The notes beneath the pieces are model-generated. The model worked only from the letters and a program-made list of their open reading frames with translations, did no database searches and was not told the origin of the DNA. 10,338 nucleotides of DNA from WTJX01 sp045106295. Lineage in GTDB: Bacteria; Bacteroidota; Bacteroidia; Cytophagales; JAAEPT01. The position numbers were made by a program, and so were the translations under genes. Of this stretch, positions 1 through 7,315 are shown in pieces (the first letter of the stretch is position 1; the number at the start of each line of letters is the position of its first letter). The DNA is taken from contig JBGCEI010000099.1 of the NCBI GenBank assembly GCA_045106295.1, forward strand, positions 1 to 10,338, written 5' to 3'.

Positions 1-239
1 CCGTCCCAATTGTTTGATGCTAAAATAGCACGAGACAACTGATCTAACTTCCGTTGATAGCGTTCTTTTGTCCAAGCTCTTTTTGCTTTTGGTAAAAATT
101 CGTTGTCATTTCTATAAGGATCATCTTCTGTATCGAATAGGTTTTCACAGTTATAAAAAGAGACAACTAATTTATGAGGTTGAGCAACTACTTCTATTCT
201 TAGAAACAGGAATAAACTAAGTAACACAAAGCACCTCAT
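1..239 (-). CDS. Endonuclease/exonuclease/phosphatase-family exported protein (partial, C-terminal part outside window)
   Basis: Only the first 79 codons are in the window; the rest lies beyond position 1. The N-terminus has a hydrophobic stretch (about residues 3-19, ending VVAQ) that looks like a signal peptide. It is followed by VVSFYNCENLFDTEDD (residues 25-40), then a region reading WTKERYQRKLDQLSRAI. The pattern F-YN-x-ENLFDT-DDP followed by W-x-x-x-RY-x-x-K is typical of Bacteroidota secreted endonuclease/exonuclease/phosphatase proteins, where the Asn and Glu of NxEN sit in the metal-binding active site. Members hydrolyse phosphodiester or phosphomonoester bonds; the substrate here cannot be told. 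The ATG overlaps the stop of the upstream isoprenoid-synthase-like gene as ATGA, so the two are probably cotranscribed and translationally coupled. The family is fairly certain, the substrate unknown. Confidence 0.8.
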   Translation of the reverse strand, partial: MRCFVLLSLFLFLRIEVVAQPHKLVVSFYNCENLFDTEDDPYRNDNEFLPKAKRAWTKERYQRKLDQLSRAILASNNWD

Positions 240-1192
240 CGCATCAAAGAATTAATCTTTTGAAAACACGCTAATCCGTTTTTCAGCTTTTGCATATCAC
301 AAATCGTCTCAGATCGCTTAACTTTCTTGTAATCGAATGTTACTCCTGTTTCTATTTTATTTTTCTTTAATAGATCAAAACCTACCAAAGGAATGGCAGA
401 AATAATAGCTAACCTCCGCTTAGTCTTACGTTTGTTTTTTTCTGAATACGTTAATTCCTGCAATAAAGAAAAGCATTGTTCTAATTCGGCATGGTAAAGA
501 CCTTCTAACTCATCAATAGAAATGAGGTGAGCCAACGTACAAATGCCATCTTCTTGATCGTCATAAACATCTAATAAGTCGTCTCCTAACTGACCTATCC
601 CTCCATATTGGTAACAAAACTCTTTCTCTGTTTCTGTACAGTCTTGCTGCAGCAACATCCTAGAGAGCATAAATGCATAGCCGCATTTATTCCAAGTGAT
701 CTGTTTTAAAGCAGTCTCATCATTCTCTTTTGATTGCCTTAAGCTGTCTAACTGAAATAATAAGCTGTATTTCAACAGCTCGATTATTTCCTTTTTATCA
801 CCTACTGAATTTGACAGTATTTTTTTTACTAAAAAATAAATATTCTCTAAAACCAGAGAACGTTCAGTTTCCATAGAAGAAAGAAAAGACTCTAGCTGAT
901 CTAACGACGTAATTTGCTTGTCTATTTCTTCATCGACTATGGCTGCTAAAAAACTGAGATAGGTTTGTGTTTGTCTCTCTTTACGAGTCAAATCCTTCCC
1001 TCTAAGCATGGTATAAACTTGAGAAACTCCTGTTACAATTAATGTAGAGTAGGAATAGTACTTTTTACTATCCGATACTTTATTGGGTAAGCCTGATAAT
1101 AAACCTTTAGTAACTTTCTTCTGAATAAGTAAGTCTTTGTAAAGAATAATGAAATGTATGACTATTGATATGTTCTGAAATAACCTCACCAA
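236..1192 (-). CDS. Class 1 isoprenoid-synthase-like protein
   Basis: This 318-residue protein is predicted to be largely helical. It carries two acidic motifs in the order found in class 1 isoprenoid synthases (trans-prenyltransferase/terpene-cyclase fold). The first is IVDEEID (residues 85-91), in place of the first Asp-rich motif. The second is GQLGDDLLDVYDD (200-212), a good match to the second metal-binding motif. Known enzymes of this fold use Mg2+ and a prenyl diphosphate; the actual substrate and product cannot be inferred, and overall similarity to characterised enzymes looks low. The N-terminus (residues 5-30) is hydrophobic. The start is uncertain: the longest frame begins with TTG at 1192 (GTG follows at 1189), the first in-frame ATG is codon 62, and an in-frame TAG lies 30 bases before the TTG. 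It overlaps the phosphatase-family gene downstream by 4 bases. Confidence 0.65.
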   Translation of the reverse strand: MVRLFQNISIVIHFIILYKDLLIQKKVTKGLLSGLPNKVSDSKKYYSYSTLIVTGVSQVYTMLRGKDLTRKERQTQTYLSFLAAIVDEEIDKQITSLDQLESFLSSMETERSLVLENIYFLVKKILSNSVGDKKEIIELLKYSLLFQLDSLRQSKENDETALKQITWNKCGYAFMLSRMLLQQDCTETEKEFCYQYGGIGQLGDDLLDVYDDQEDGICTLAHLISIDELEGLYHAELEQCFSLLQELTYSEKNKRKTKRRLAIISAIPLVGFDLLKKNKIETGVTFDYKKVKRSETICDMQKLKNGLACFQKINSLMR

Positions 1193-1246
1193 GAAGTAAT
1201 AAAAAAGCGTTACAGTATCCTATGTTTTTATAAAACCAATAGTCAT

Positions 1247-1254
1247 CAAAGGTA
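1247..1254 (-). promoter_or_regulatory. Putative Bacteroidota -7 element upstream of the isoprenoid-synthase-like gene
   Basis: On the minus strand this reads TACCTTTG, a full match to TAnnTTTG. A clear TTTG is not present at the usual upstream distance. Transcription would begin near 1240, leaving about 48 bases before the TTG start at 1192. Confidence 0.4.
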
Positions 1255-1317
1255 CTAAATTCTTGATAGGTTTAACTCTATTCTCTCTTCCGGTTTATTA
1301 ACTTAGGTAAAACAAAA

Positions 1318-1348
1318 AAGCCATGAAGTGCAATACACTTCATGGCTT
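1318..1348 (-). terminator. Rho-independent terminator of the P-II gene
   Basis: A perfect 13-bp inverted repeat (AAGCCATGAAGTG with CACTTCATGGCTT) encloses a 5-base loop. Read on the minus strand, the right arm runs into a T-rich tract (TTTTTTGTTTT). It lies 30 bases after the P-II stop codon, so it most likely ends that transcript and separates it from the isoprenoid-synthase-like gene. Confidence 0.88.
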
Positions 1349-1377
1349 CCAAAAAATCAGTTAAATCAATTACCTAA

Positions 1378-1716
1378 CTACGATCTTAGTGCGTCAACAC
1401 CAGTTTCACCAGTTCTTATTTTTGTTACAGACTCACAGTCATAAACGAATATTTTACCATCACCTAAATCACCTGTTTTTCCAGCTTCTAAAATAGCAGA
1501 TACTACTTTTTCCAAGTTTTCACTGATTATGATTTCTAATTTTGTTCTTGCAATAGCTCCCATATCGTAAACAGTTCCTCTATAAACTGCTTCTCTTTTT
1601 TGGTTACCTACTCCTTTTACATCAGTATAGCTAAAAAAATCAACACCTACTTCATGTAATGCATCCTTCACTTCGTAAAAGCGTGAAGTTCTAATGATCG
1701 CTTCTATTTTTTTCAT
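1378..1716 (-). CDS. P-II family nitrogen regulatory protein
   Basis: This 112-residue protein is the usual length of GlnB/GlnK trimeric signalling proteins, which sense 2-oxoglutarate and ATP/ADP and control nitrogen-related targets by direct binding. Visible landmarks are MKKIEAIIR at the N-terminus, KGVGNQKREAVYRGTVY (residues 34-50) as the start of the T-loop, and TGDLGDGKIFVYD (81-93) for the B-loop. The C-terminus has KIRTGETG. Tyr50 aligns with the uridylylated Tyr51 of E. coli GlnB; the loop is one residue shorter before it. Modification cannot be assumed, because Bacteroidota P-II proteins differ in regulation. No ammonium transporter gene is adjacent, unlike many glnK genes, so the partner is not evident. 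The gene is monocistronic, with a strong terminator after it and an 18-bp palindrome at its promoter. GlnB and GlnK cannot be separated here. Confidence 0.93.
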   Translation of the reverse strand: MKKIEAIIRTSRFYEVKDALHEVGVDFFSYTDVKGVGNQKREAVYRGTVYDMGAIARTKLEIIISENLEKVVSAILEAGKTGDLGDGKIFVYDCESVTKIRTGETGVDALRS

Positions 1717-1729
1717 ACAATTAAATTTA

Positions 1730-1747
1730 GATTAACAATTGTTAATC
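1730..1747. promoter_or_regulatory. 18-bp perfect palindrome before the P-II gene, candidate operator
   Basis: GATTAACAATTGTTAATC is a perfect palindrome lying 13 bases upstream of the P-II start codon. It touches the last base of the putative -7 element, so it covers the expected transcription start. A dimeric repressor could bind there; the regulator is unknown. Chance occurrence in AT-rich DNA is possible but unlikely at this length. Confidence 0.45.
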
Positions 1748-1780
1748 CAATATAGACAATTTTTATTCTAAAAAACAAAA
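1747..1780 (-). promoter_or_regulatory. Putative promoter of the P-II gene
   Basis: On the minus strand TATATTGG (1754-1747) resembles the TAnnTTTG -7 element with one mismatch. A TTTTG (1780-1776) lies 21 bp upstream, slightly more than the usual 19-20. Confidence 0.4.
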
Positions 1781-1887
1781 GTAATTCGTTTTTTATCTAT
1801 AAAAACCACAATTTATCTCTCTGTTATTAGCATTTTACAAGTTATATATTTAAAAAATACAATTTAAATACTAAACACATCAAAAGA

Positions 1888-1915
1888 ACACCATTTCTAA
1901 TCTTAAGAAAATGGT
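1888..1915 (-). terminator. Weak terminator hairpin after holA
   Basis: ACCATTT (1890-1896) is complementary to AAATGGT (1909-1915), and two more pairs form if one T is bulged. On the minus strand the hairpin starts 2 bases after the holA stop and is followed by TGTTCTTTTG, a poor T-tract. It is a plausible but weak terminator. Confidence 0.4.
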
Positions 1916-1917
1916 AC

Positions 1918-2943
1918 TTAAGCAGCTAACATTTTGGCTACCAATTCTTTTAAAACAGCTCCATCAGAATACTGACCAGGAAGGATTCCTTTAGAACGAA
2001 GATCAGCTTCGCTAATAAAACCAATAATAGCCAATACAGAATGTAATTTATACGACCTTGATGCAGCCATATAATCTCTAATAAAAAAGCGGTTCACTTT
2101 CAATACCCCTGCCAAATGGTTCTCATTTTTGTTTGATGATTGATGGACTAACAGGATCTTAGTAAAGAAACCATACATAATAGCCAACATCGGAATAATA
2201 GGATGATCCTTCGCATTCTTATCGAAGTAATTTACAATCTTAAAACACTTGAGTGCATTTCTAGAAGTCAATGCCTTCTGCAATTCAAACACATTGTAGT
2301 CTTTACTGATCCCTACATACTTACTAATGTGTTCTTCGGTCACCTCTTCTCCTTCTTTTACATTGAGTAACACCTTATCTATCTCATTCACCATAGCAGA
2401 AAGGTTATTCCCAATGCTTTCACAAAGCATTGCTATTCCTTTCTGAGAGATGCTTCTTTTCTTTGCTTTCATTTGGTCAGATATCCAGTCAGGTACCTGA
2501 TTATCGTACATTTTTTTACTCGTAACGAGTACAGCAAACTTATCTAATGTTTTAGCCAAAGACTTCCTCCCATCAAGCGTCTTGTTTTTATGACAAAACA
2601 CCAAAATAGTGGATGCCTGTGGTGCTTTAGCATAAGCCTCTAATATTTTTACACCAGCTTCTTTATTGACATCTTTTATCTCTTGAGCTTCTTTTACAAT
2701 CACCACTTGCCTATCTGACATCATAGGAAAACGCTTGGCATTAGAAATCACGGTATTCATATCTACCTCTTTTCCATAAAGGATTACTTGATTGAACCCT
2801 TTTTGCGATTCTTCTAAGGCATTCTTTTCAATAAAGTCACCTATTGCATCAATGTAATAGGGTTCTTCTCCTTGTAGGAAATAAAGTGGCGAATATTGTT
2901 TACTCTTTAACTGTTGAAGTATGTCTTGTGGAGCTGCAGGCAT
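1918..2943 (-). CDS. holA: DNA polymerase III subunit delta
   Basis: This 341-residue protein has the length and sequence pattern of HolA, the subunit of the clamp-loader complex that opens the beta sliding clamp for loading onto primed DNA. Diagnostic stretches are SPLYFLQGEEPYYID (residues 18-32), equivalent to the degenerate P-loop region. KRFPMMSDRQVVIVKEA follows near 70-86, then STILVFCHKNKTLDGRKS near 111-128. The LSAMVNEIDKVLLNV segment (181-195) belongs to the lid domain. The C-terminal half (about 210-341) would be the helical collar domain. A good promoter sits so close to the ATG that a leaderless mRNA is likely. The gene reads away from the DUF255 gene and appears to be transcribed alone. 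Confidence 0.95.
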   Translation of the reverse strand: MPAAPQDILQQLKSKQYSPLYFLQGEEPYYIDAIGDFIEKNALEESQKGFNQVILYGKEVDMNTVISNAKRFPMMSDRQVVIVKEAQEIKDVNKEAGVKILEAYAKAPQASTILVFCHKNKTLDGRKSLAKTLDKFAVLVTSKKMYDNQVPDWISDQMKAKKRSISQKGIAMLCESIGNNLSAMVNEIDKVLLNVKEGEEVTEEHISKYVGISKDYNVFELQKALTSRNALKCFKIVNYFDKNAKDHPIIPMLAIMYGFFTKILLVHQSSNKNENHLAGVLKVNRFFIRDYMAASRSYKLHSVLAIIGFISEADLRSKGILPGQYSDGAVLKELVAKMLAA

Positions 2944-2947
2944 ACTT

Positions 2948-2979
2948 CAAAGTAAGCACCAAAAAACGAAATCTCAAAA
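2948..2979 (-). promoter_or_regulatory. Bacteroidota-type promoter of holA, likely leaderless
   Basis: On the minus strand TTTTG (2979-2975) is followed after exactly 19 bp by TTACTTTG (2955-2948), close to the TTTG-19-TAnnTTTG consensus. Only 4 bases separate the -7 element from the holA ATG at 2943, so transcription should begin at or next to the start codon. Confidence 0.6.
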
Positions 2980-3017
2980 GTTAAACTATCAACACTGTTT
3001 TATCAGTTGTTTATCCG

Positions 3018-3025
3018 TAATTTGC
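3018..3025 (+). promoter_or_regulatory. Possible -7 element for the small ORF and DUF255 gene
   Basis: TAATTTGC resembles the Bacteroidota -7 box with one base missing between TA and TTTG. No good TTTG lies at the expected upstream distance. The expected transcript start (about 3030) would leave roughly 19 bases before the small ORF at 3049. Confidence 0.3.
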
Positions 3026-3048
3026 ACCTATAATTAGACAATAAGATT

Positions 3049-3165
3049 ATGAGACTTTTAGATAACAAGACTACACTAAATACCTTTTCAAAAAATGTGT
3101 CAATAGGATCTCAGGCTATGAAAGGTCTTATTATCTCAAAATCTAATCGCCTTAAAGTCTATTAG
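3049..3165 (+). CDS. Possible 38-residue small ORF directly upstream of the DUF255 gene
   Basis: An ATG at 3049 opens a 38-codon frame ending with TAG at 3163-3165, just 2 bases before the ATG of the DUF255 gene. The peptide begins MRLLDNKTTLNTFSKN and ends SKSNRLKVY. It is basic overall, with no signal peptide or membrane helix, and I do not recognise it. Support comes from a possible -7 element about 25 bases before the ATG and from the tight spacing to the next gene, which suggests translational coupling. It could be a short leader ORF, a real microprotein or a chance frame in the 5' untranslated region. No conservation evidence is available. Confidence 0.35.
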   Translation: MRLLDNKTTLNTFSKNVSIGSQAMKGLIISKSNRLKVY

Positions 3166-3167
3166 GT

Positions 3168-5285
3168 ATGATACTAACTACTAGATACTTGATACTAGTT
3201 GCAATTATGAACAGTTTTTTATTTTCTTGTTCCAACAAACACACTATGCCACACGCACAAGAGCACAAACACACCAATCAACTCATCAACGAAACCAGTC
3301 CTTACTTACTCCAACATGCCCACAATCCGGTGGAATGGTATCCTTGGAACGACGCGACATTGGCCAAAGCCAAAAAAGAAGACAAGCCTATTTTAGTTAG
3401 TATTGGTTACTCCACCTGTCACTGGTGCCACGTAATGTAACACGAATCGTTAGAAGACCAAGCTCTTGCAAAGGTAATGAAAAAAAAATTTATTTGTATT
3501 AAAGTAGACCGTGAAGAACGACCAGATATTGACCAAGTCTACATGGAGGCGGTACAGATGATGGGCTTACGAGGAGGCTGGCCATTGAATGTATTCCTAA
3601 CATCGGGTACCAAACCATTCTATGGTGGTACTTATTTCCCAAAAGATCGTTGGATAAGTCTCTTGAATCAGATTGCTGATGCCTACGTAAACCAAAAAGA
3701 AGAAGTCATTACTTCCTCAGAGAAATTTGTAGCTTCTTTGGGTGAAAGTGAAGCCCATAAATTCAATTTAAAAGCAGGACCTTTTGAGGCTAAAAAAGAA
3801 GATTTAGACGTTATTTTTAATTTATTAGAAAAACGGTTCGATACCGTAGACGGAGGGACGGACAAGGAACCTAAATTCCCCATGCCTTCTATCTACCGCT
3901 ATTTGTTGAGTTATTATTCCCTTACGGGCAATCAACGCGCATTGAAGCAAGCTACATTAACCCTCACTAAAATGGCGCAAGGTGGAATCTACGATCAAAT
4001 AGGTGGCGGCTTTGCCCGTTATTCAACTGATGGAGAATGGCTAGCCCCTCATTTTGAAAAAATGCTGTACGACAATGGGCAATTAGTTTCTCTCTATTCT
4101 GAGGGGTACCAACTCACTAAAGACCCCTTATTCAAAACAGTGGTAGAAGAAACATTAGAATACATAGACAGAGAAATGACCAATAGCGAAGGTGGCTTCT
4201 ACTCTGCACTAGATGCCGACAGTGAAGGAGAAGAAGGCAAATTCTACGTATGGGAATATGCCGAATTGGAAAAGATATTAGGTAATGACATCGCCTTATT
4301 TGCTGACTACTATGACGTAGCTCCTGCAGGGAATTGGGAAGGTGTGACTATCCTTAGAAACTTGGTAAACAAAGAAGCCTTCTGCAAAGCACATTCATTG
4401 AATATCGATGACTTTGAAAAGAAAGTAAAAAACTGGAAAGCTATTATTTTAAAAGAACGAAGTAAGCGAATTCGTCCAGGATTAGATGATAAATGCTTGA
4501 CTTCATGGAATGGATTGATGCTAAAAGGATATTTAGATGCCTATCGTGCATTAGGAAATGAGGCTTACTTAAAAAAGGCAATCAAAAACGGTGAATTTAT
4601 TGAGAGTAAGTTGCTGAATGGAAATACTCTTTTACGAACGTACAAAGACGGCAGAGCTAAAATTGATGGATTCTTAGAAGACTATGCGATCACGATAGAT
4701 GCGTTTACACATTTGTATCAATTAAGCTTCGATGAAAAGTGGTTGACACATGCCAAAGCACTGGCGGACTATGCTATGGCACAGTTCTATGATAGCAAAG
4801 AGCATTTATTCTTTTACAGTGGGAGAGAGAATGAAAAACTGATTGCTACAAAAAAGGAATTGTTTGACAATGTAATTCCATCTTCCAATTCCATAATGGC
4901 AACTAATCTTTACTTTTTAGGAGCTATTTATCCTGAGGAATCGTATGGGGAAACAGCAGAAAAAATGCTTTCGGTGATCCATCCTATGTTATCAAAAGAA
5001 CCTTCTTATTTAACACATTGGGCTAGTCTGTACAGCTACTACCTCTACCCTACTGCCGAAGTGGTTGTTTCTGGAGATCATTCTTCTTTCCTTCCAGATT
5101 TAACGGCTCATTACCTGACAAATGCGGTATTACTAAAGGCACAGAAAGGAAGTACCCTTCCGTTGGTAAAGGATAAAATAAGTACGAATAAAAAGCCTAC
5201 GCTATTTGTCTGTTACAATAAAACGTGTCAGCTCCCTGTGTCAACCGTAAAGGAAGCGTTAAAACAAATTAAAGCAGCGAAATAA
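3168..5285 (+). pseudogene. DUF255/YyaL-type thioredoxin-domain lipoprotein, interrupted by one in-frame TAA
   Basis: Read through codon 91, this frame encodes about 705 residues, the normal length of the YyaL/spermatogenesis-associated protein 20 family. That family joins an N-terminal thioredoxin-like domain (DUF255) to an alpha/alpha barrel resembling glycosidases and N-acylglucosamine 2-epimerase. The N-terminus is a lipoprotein signal (residues 1-20, Cys21 in LFSC). Family landmarks are SPYLLQHAHNPVEWYPW (44-60), the CHWC redox motif (84-87), VDREERPDID (113-122), GGWPLNVFLT (136-145) and HFEKMLYDN (295-303). The usual CHVMEHESFED is here CHVM-stop-HESLED, so GAA has become TAA at 3438-3440 with the frame otherwise intact. 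As written, translation yields a 90-residue truncated lipoprotein. A restart at 3477 would lack CHWC. The rest shows no decay, suggesting a recent nonsense mutation or a base-call error. The biochemical role of the family is poorly defined. Confidence 0.85.
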
Positions 5286-5322
5286 AAAAAGGGAATCCTG
5301 CCTGTAGCAAAATTCCCTTTTT
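5286..5322. terminator. Bidirectional terminator between the DUF255 gene and slyD
   Basis: An 11-bp perfect stem (AAAAAGGGAAT with ATTCCCTTTTT) encloses a 15-base loop. The A/T ends of the arms give a T-tract on both strands. It begins immediately after the TAA of the plus-strand gene and ends 25 bases from the stop of the minus-strand gene, so it can serve both convergent genes. Confidence 0.85.
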
Positions 5323-5347
5323 GATGAAATTCTAATGAATTTAATTC

Positions 5348-5851
5348 CTAATGATCTTCACCTTCTGGTCCATGAGCATGTCTGTGGTCAATTTCTTGTT
5401 GTGTAGCTTCTCTTACTTCTACAACACTTCCTGTAAAATGTAAATCTTGGTCTGCTAATGGGTGGTTAGCATCCATAGTAACAGTCTCTTCATTGATAGA
5501 CACCACCTTTGCTTGATGTACATTTCCATCTTGATCTTGTAATGGCAATATATTACCTATTTGTACTTCTTCTACTAGCTTACCATCTTTCATAATCATG
5601 TTTTGGGGTAAGTCTACAATAGCTTCTTTCATTACAGTACCGTATGCTTTTGCTGCTTCAATACCAAAAGAGAAGGTATCTCCTTTTGACAAGCTAGTAA
5701 CATTAGCTTCAAAATCAGGAATCATTTGCCCCATACCAGACAAAAAGACCAATGGATCTTTCCCTTCAGTTGTTTCAATTAACTCTCCTTCAGCAGTATC
5801 TTTAAAAAGTTTGTAATCTACTGATATTACATTGTGCTTAGTATCGCTCAT
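5348..5851 (-). CDS. slyD: SlyD-type FKBP peptidyl-prolyl cis-trans isomerase
   Basis: This 167-residue cytoplasmic protein has the SlyD layout. An FKBP half-domain comes first (about residues 6-72, with DPLVFLSGMGQMIPDFE and AKAYG). An insert-in-flap chaperone domain follows (about 73-125). FKBP then returns with MDANHPLAD (126-134) and FTGSVVEVREAT (139-150), corresponding to the DGNHPLAG and L-F-x-V-x-V-x-x-VR-x-A signature of SlyD. The short His-rich tail (HRHAHGPEGEDH, 156-167) resembles a reduced version of the metal-binding tail of E. coli SlyD. The protein should catalyse proline isomerisation and act as a folding chaperone; nickel binding is possible but unproven. It has a good promoter of its own and ends at the shared terminator. 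Confidence 0.92.
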   Translation of the reverse strand: MSDTKHNVISVDYKLFKDTAEGELIETTEGKDPLVFLSGMGQMIPDFEANVTSLSKGDTFSFGIEAAKAYGTVMKEAIVDLPQNMIMKDGKLVEEVQIGNILPLQDQDGNVHQAKVVSINEETVTMDANHPLADQDLHFTGSVVEVREATQQEIDHRHAHGPEGEDH

Positions 5852-5867
5852 AATCTTAATTAAAGTA

Positions 5868-5898
5868 CAAAGCTAGCATTATTCATCGTAACAGACAA
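5868..5898 (-). promoter_or_regulatory. Bacteroidota-type promoter of slyD
   Basis: On the minus strand TTG (5898-5896) is followed after 20 bp by TAGCTTTG (5875-5868), a full match to TAnnTTTG. Transcription would start near 5861, about 10 bases before the ATG. Confidence 0.65.
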
Positions 5899-6010
5899 CA
5901 TTACTTCTTTTACTCTCTTACATTTTCCTTCAAGCATTTGATTATTCTGATCAAGCAAGTTTTATAGATTCCGTTGTACATTAGAGGTAGTAAATTTAGA
6001 AATACTCATT

Positions 6011-6904
6011 ATGAAAAAGTCATTCGTTCTCTTCAATATCATTTGTTCTTTAATTTTCATCTCTTCATGTAATTCTCCTGCTACTACTGAGAGTAAGAAT
6101 GAAACAATTTCTAAAGAAGCAAAAGTATTTGCTCGCTTTGTTCCTGAACGTAACGATGATTTTGCTTGGGAAAACGATAAGATTGCTTTCAGAGCATATG
6201 GTCCAGCTTCAAGAAAAGGTACTGAGAATAATGGCTTCGACTGCTGGTTAAAAAGAGTAGAGTACCCCATCATAAACAATTGGTATGCAAACAACCTAAA
6301 AGGTATACCTTACCATGAAGACCATGGCGAAGGCTTAGACAATTATCATGTTGGCCATTCTGCAGGTTGTGGAGGAACAGGTATATGGATCAACAATAAA
6401 AGAGAAGGTTTAGAAGCTTACACCAAATACGAGATTATTGAAAGTTCAGATTCAAAAGCAGTCTTCAAACTATCTTACGAACATACTATTTCAGGTGTTC
6501 TTTACAACGAAGTAAAAACAATTACCATTGAACTAGGAAAACGTATGTTTGATGTTTCTTCTGTCTTCTTTAAAGAAGGGAAGCCTGCTAGTAATTTAGA
6601 TGTATGTATTGGTGTTTCTACTCACGATGGAAATGCAATCACTCAGCACGATGAAGAAAAAGGAATTATTTCTGCTTGGGAAACAATGAATGACAATTCA
6701 GAATTAGGAACAGCTGTTGTACTGACATCTGGTAAAGGAATGGTAAAAGAAGTCACTTCAGAAGCAAAAGACGAAAGCCATATCTTTCTACTCACGACTA
6801 CTGATAGCGAAGGTAAATTAAGTTACAGCGCTGGCTACGGATGGAACAAAGCAAAAGAGATCACTTCTTTCGAACAGTGGACAGCTTACTTAGCTAACTT
6901 ATAG
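6011..6904 (+). CDS. DUF4861-family lipoprotein
   Basis: This 297-residue protein starts with a lipoprotein signal: Lys-rich start, hydrophobic core, and Cys20 after ISS. It should sit on the outer or periplasmic face of a membrane. The mature part matches the DUF4861 family of Bacteroidota, with FARFVPERNDDFAWENDKIA (residues 40-59), AYGP (62-65), a WLKRVEYPIINNWY block (79-92) and the strongly conserved His/Gly/Cys-rich YHEDHGEGLDNYHVGHSAG (101-119). Members are often found in polysaccharide-degradation loci, and their His-rich centre suggests an active site acting on uronic-acid-containing sugars. That is inference; no sugar-uptake or lyase genes are next to it here. I cannot see a clear promoter in the 110 bases before it. 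Confidence 0.82.
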   Translation: MKKSFVLFNIICSLIFISSCNSPATTESKNETISKEAKVFARFVPERNDDFAWENDKIAFRAYGPASRKGTENNGFDCWLKRVEYPIINNWYANNLKGIPYHEDHGEGLDNYHVGHSAGCGGTGIWINNKREGLEAYTKYEIIESSDSKAVFKLSYEHTISGVLYNEVKTITIELGKRMFDVSSVFFKEGKPASNLDVCIGVSTHDGNAITQHDEEKGIISAWETMNDNSELGTAVVLTSGKGMVKEVTSEAKDESHIFLLTTTDSEGKLSYSAGYGWNKAKEITSFEQWTAYLANL

Positions 6905-6933
6905 ACTTATCTGTTTCATTTTTACAAATACAT

Positions 6934-6948
6934 AAACCTTACAGGTTT
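6934..6948 (+). terminator. Weak hairpin after the DUF4861 gene
   Basis: AAACC and GGTTT form a 5-bp stem with a 5-base loop, followed by TCCTT. It lies 30 bases after the stop codon. Stem and T-tract are both short, so the call is weak. Confidence 0.25.
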
Positions 6949-7016
6949 TCCTTATCAAAAGGCACTTTTTCAGATGTAGTAGGAATAAGATATTTCTTTA
7001 TTCTTTTAGAACGGTA

Positions 7017-7049
7017 TTTTGAAGTAGTGAACAAATCCATGTATTTTTG
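7017..7049 (+). promoter_or_regulatory. Strong Bacteroidota-type promoter of the VF530 gene, likely leaderless
   Basis: TTTTG (7017-7021) is followed after 20 bp by TATTTTTG (7042-7049), a full match to TAnnTTTG. The ATG of the next gene begins at 7055, only 5 bases later, so the transcript should have almost no leader. Confidence 0.7.
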
Positions 7050-7054
7050 TTTGC

Positions 7055-7285
7055 ATGGATGCTAATGACAAGAAACAACCAAACAACGCCTTACACGGAA
7101 TCAAACTAGCTGATATACTAGAACACCTAGTAAAAATATACGGTTGGGAAAATTTGGGTTACAGAATCAATATCCGTTGTTTCAACTATGATCCTTCTAT
7201 TAAATCTAGTCTTACTTTCTTACGAAAAACCCCTTGGGCGAGAGAAAAGGTAGAACAGTTGTATTTGAGGTCTTTGAAGTACTAA
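7055..7285 (+). CDS. VF530-family DNA-binding protein (DUF2132)
   Basis: This 76-residue protein carries nearly every conserved block of the VF530/DUF2132 family. These are NNALHGIKL (residues 10-18), GWENLGYRINIRCF (30-43) and DPSIKSSLTFLRKTPWAR (46-63). The family is small, widespread in Gammaproteobacteria and Bacteroidota, and annotated as DNA-binding from a structure of the Vibrio fischeri protein; its cellular role is not established. Length is normal for the family. It has its own promoter 5 bases upstream, and its stop codon lies inside a terminator-like stem. It therefore appears to be the last ordinary chromosomal gene before the cassette region starting near 7316. Confidence 0.92.
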   Translation: MDANDKKQPNNALHGIKLADILEHLVKIYGWENLGYRINIRCFNYDPSIKSSLTFLRKTPWAREKVEQLYLRSLKY

Positions 7286-7308
7286 TTTAAAAAGAGTAAA
7301 TTAGTACT
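7278..7308 (+). terminator. Terminator-like hairpin overlapping the VF530 stop codon
   Basis: AGTACTAATTT (7278-7288) and AAATTAGTACT (7298-7308) form an 11-bp perfect stem with a 9-base loop. The stop codon lies within the left arm. The stem is AT-rich and followed by CATATAAAAC instead of a T-run, so termination may be incomplete. Read-through from the VF530 promoter could then feed the first cassette. Confidence 0.5.
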
Positions 7309-7315
7309 CATATAA

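Noticed and set aside
3438..3440. Recoding of the in-frame stop as selenocysteine or pyrrolysine
   Set aside because: The codon is TAA; selenocysteine uses TGA and pyrrolysine TAG, and family members have Glu at this place.
3683..3883. Open frames on the opposite strand of the DUF255, slyD, DUF4861 and TIR genes
   Set aside because: They lie entirely inside well-recognised genes, show no recognisable protein features and have no promoters or spacing of their own.
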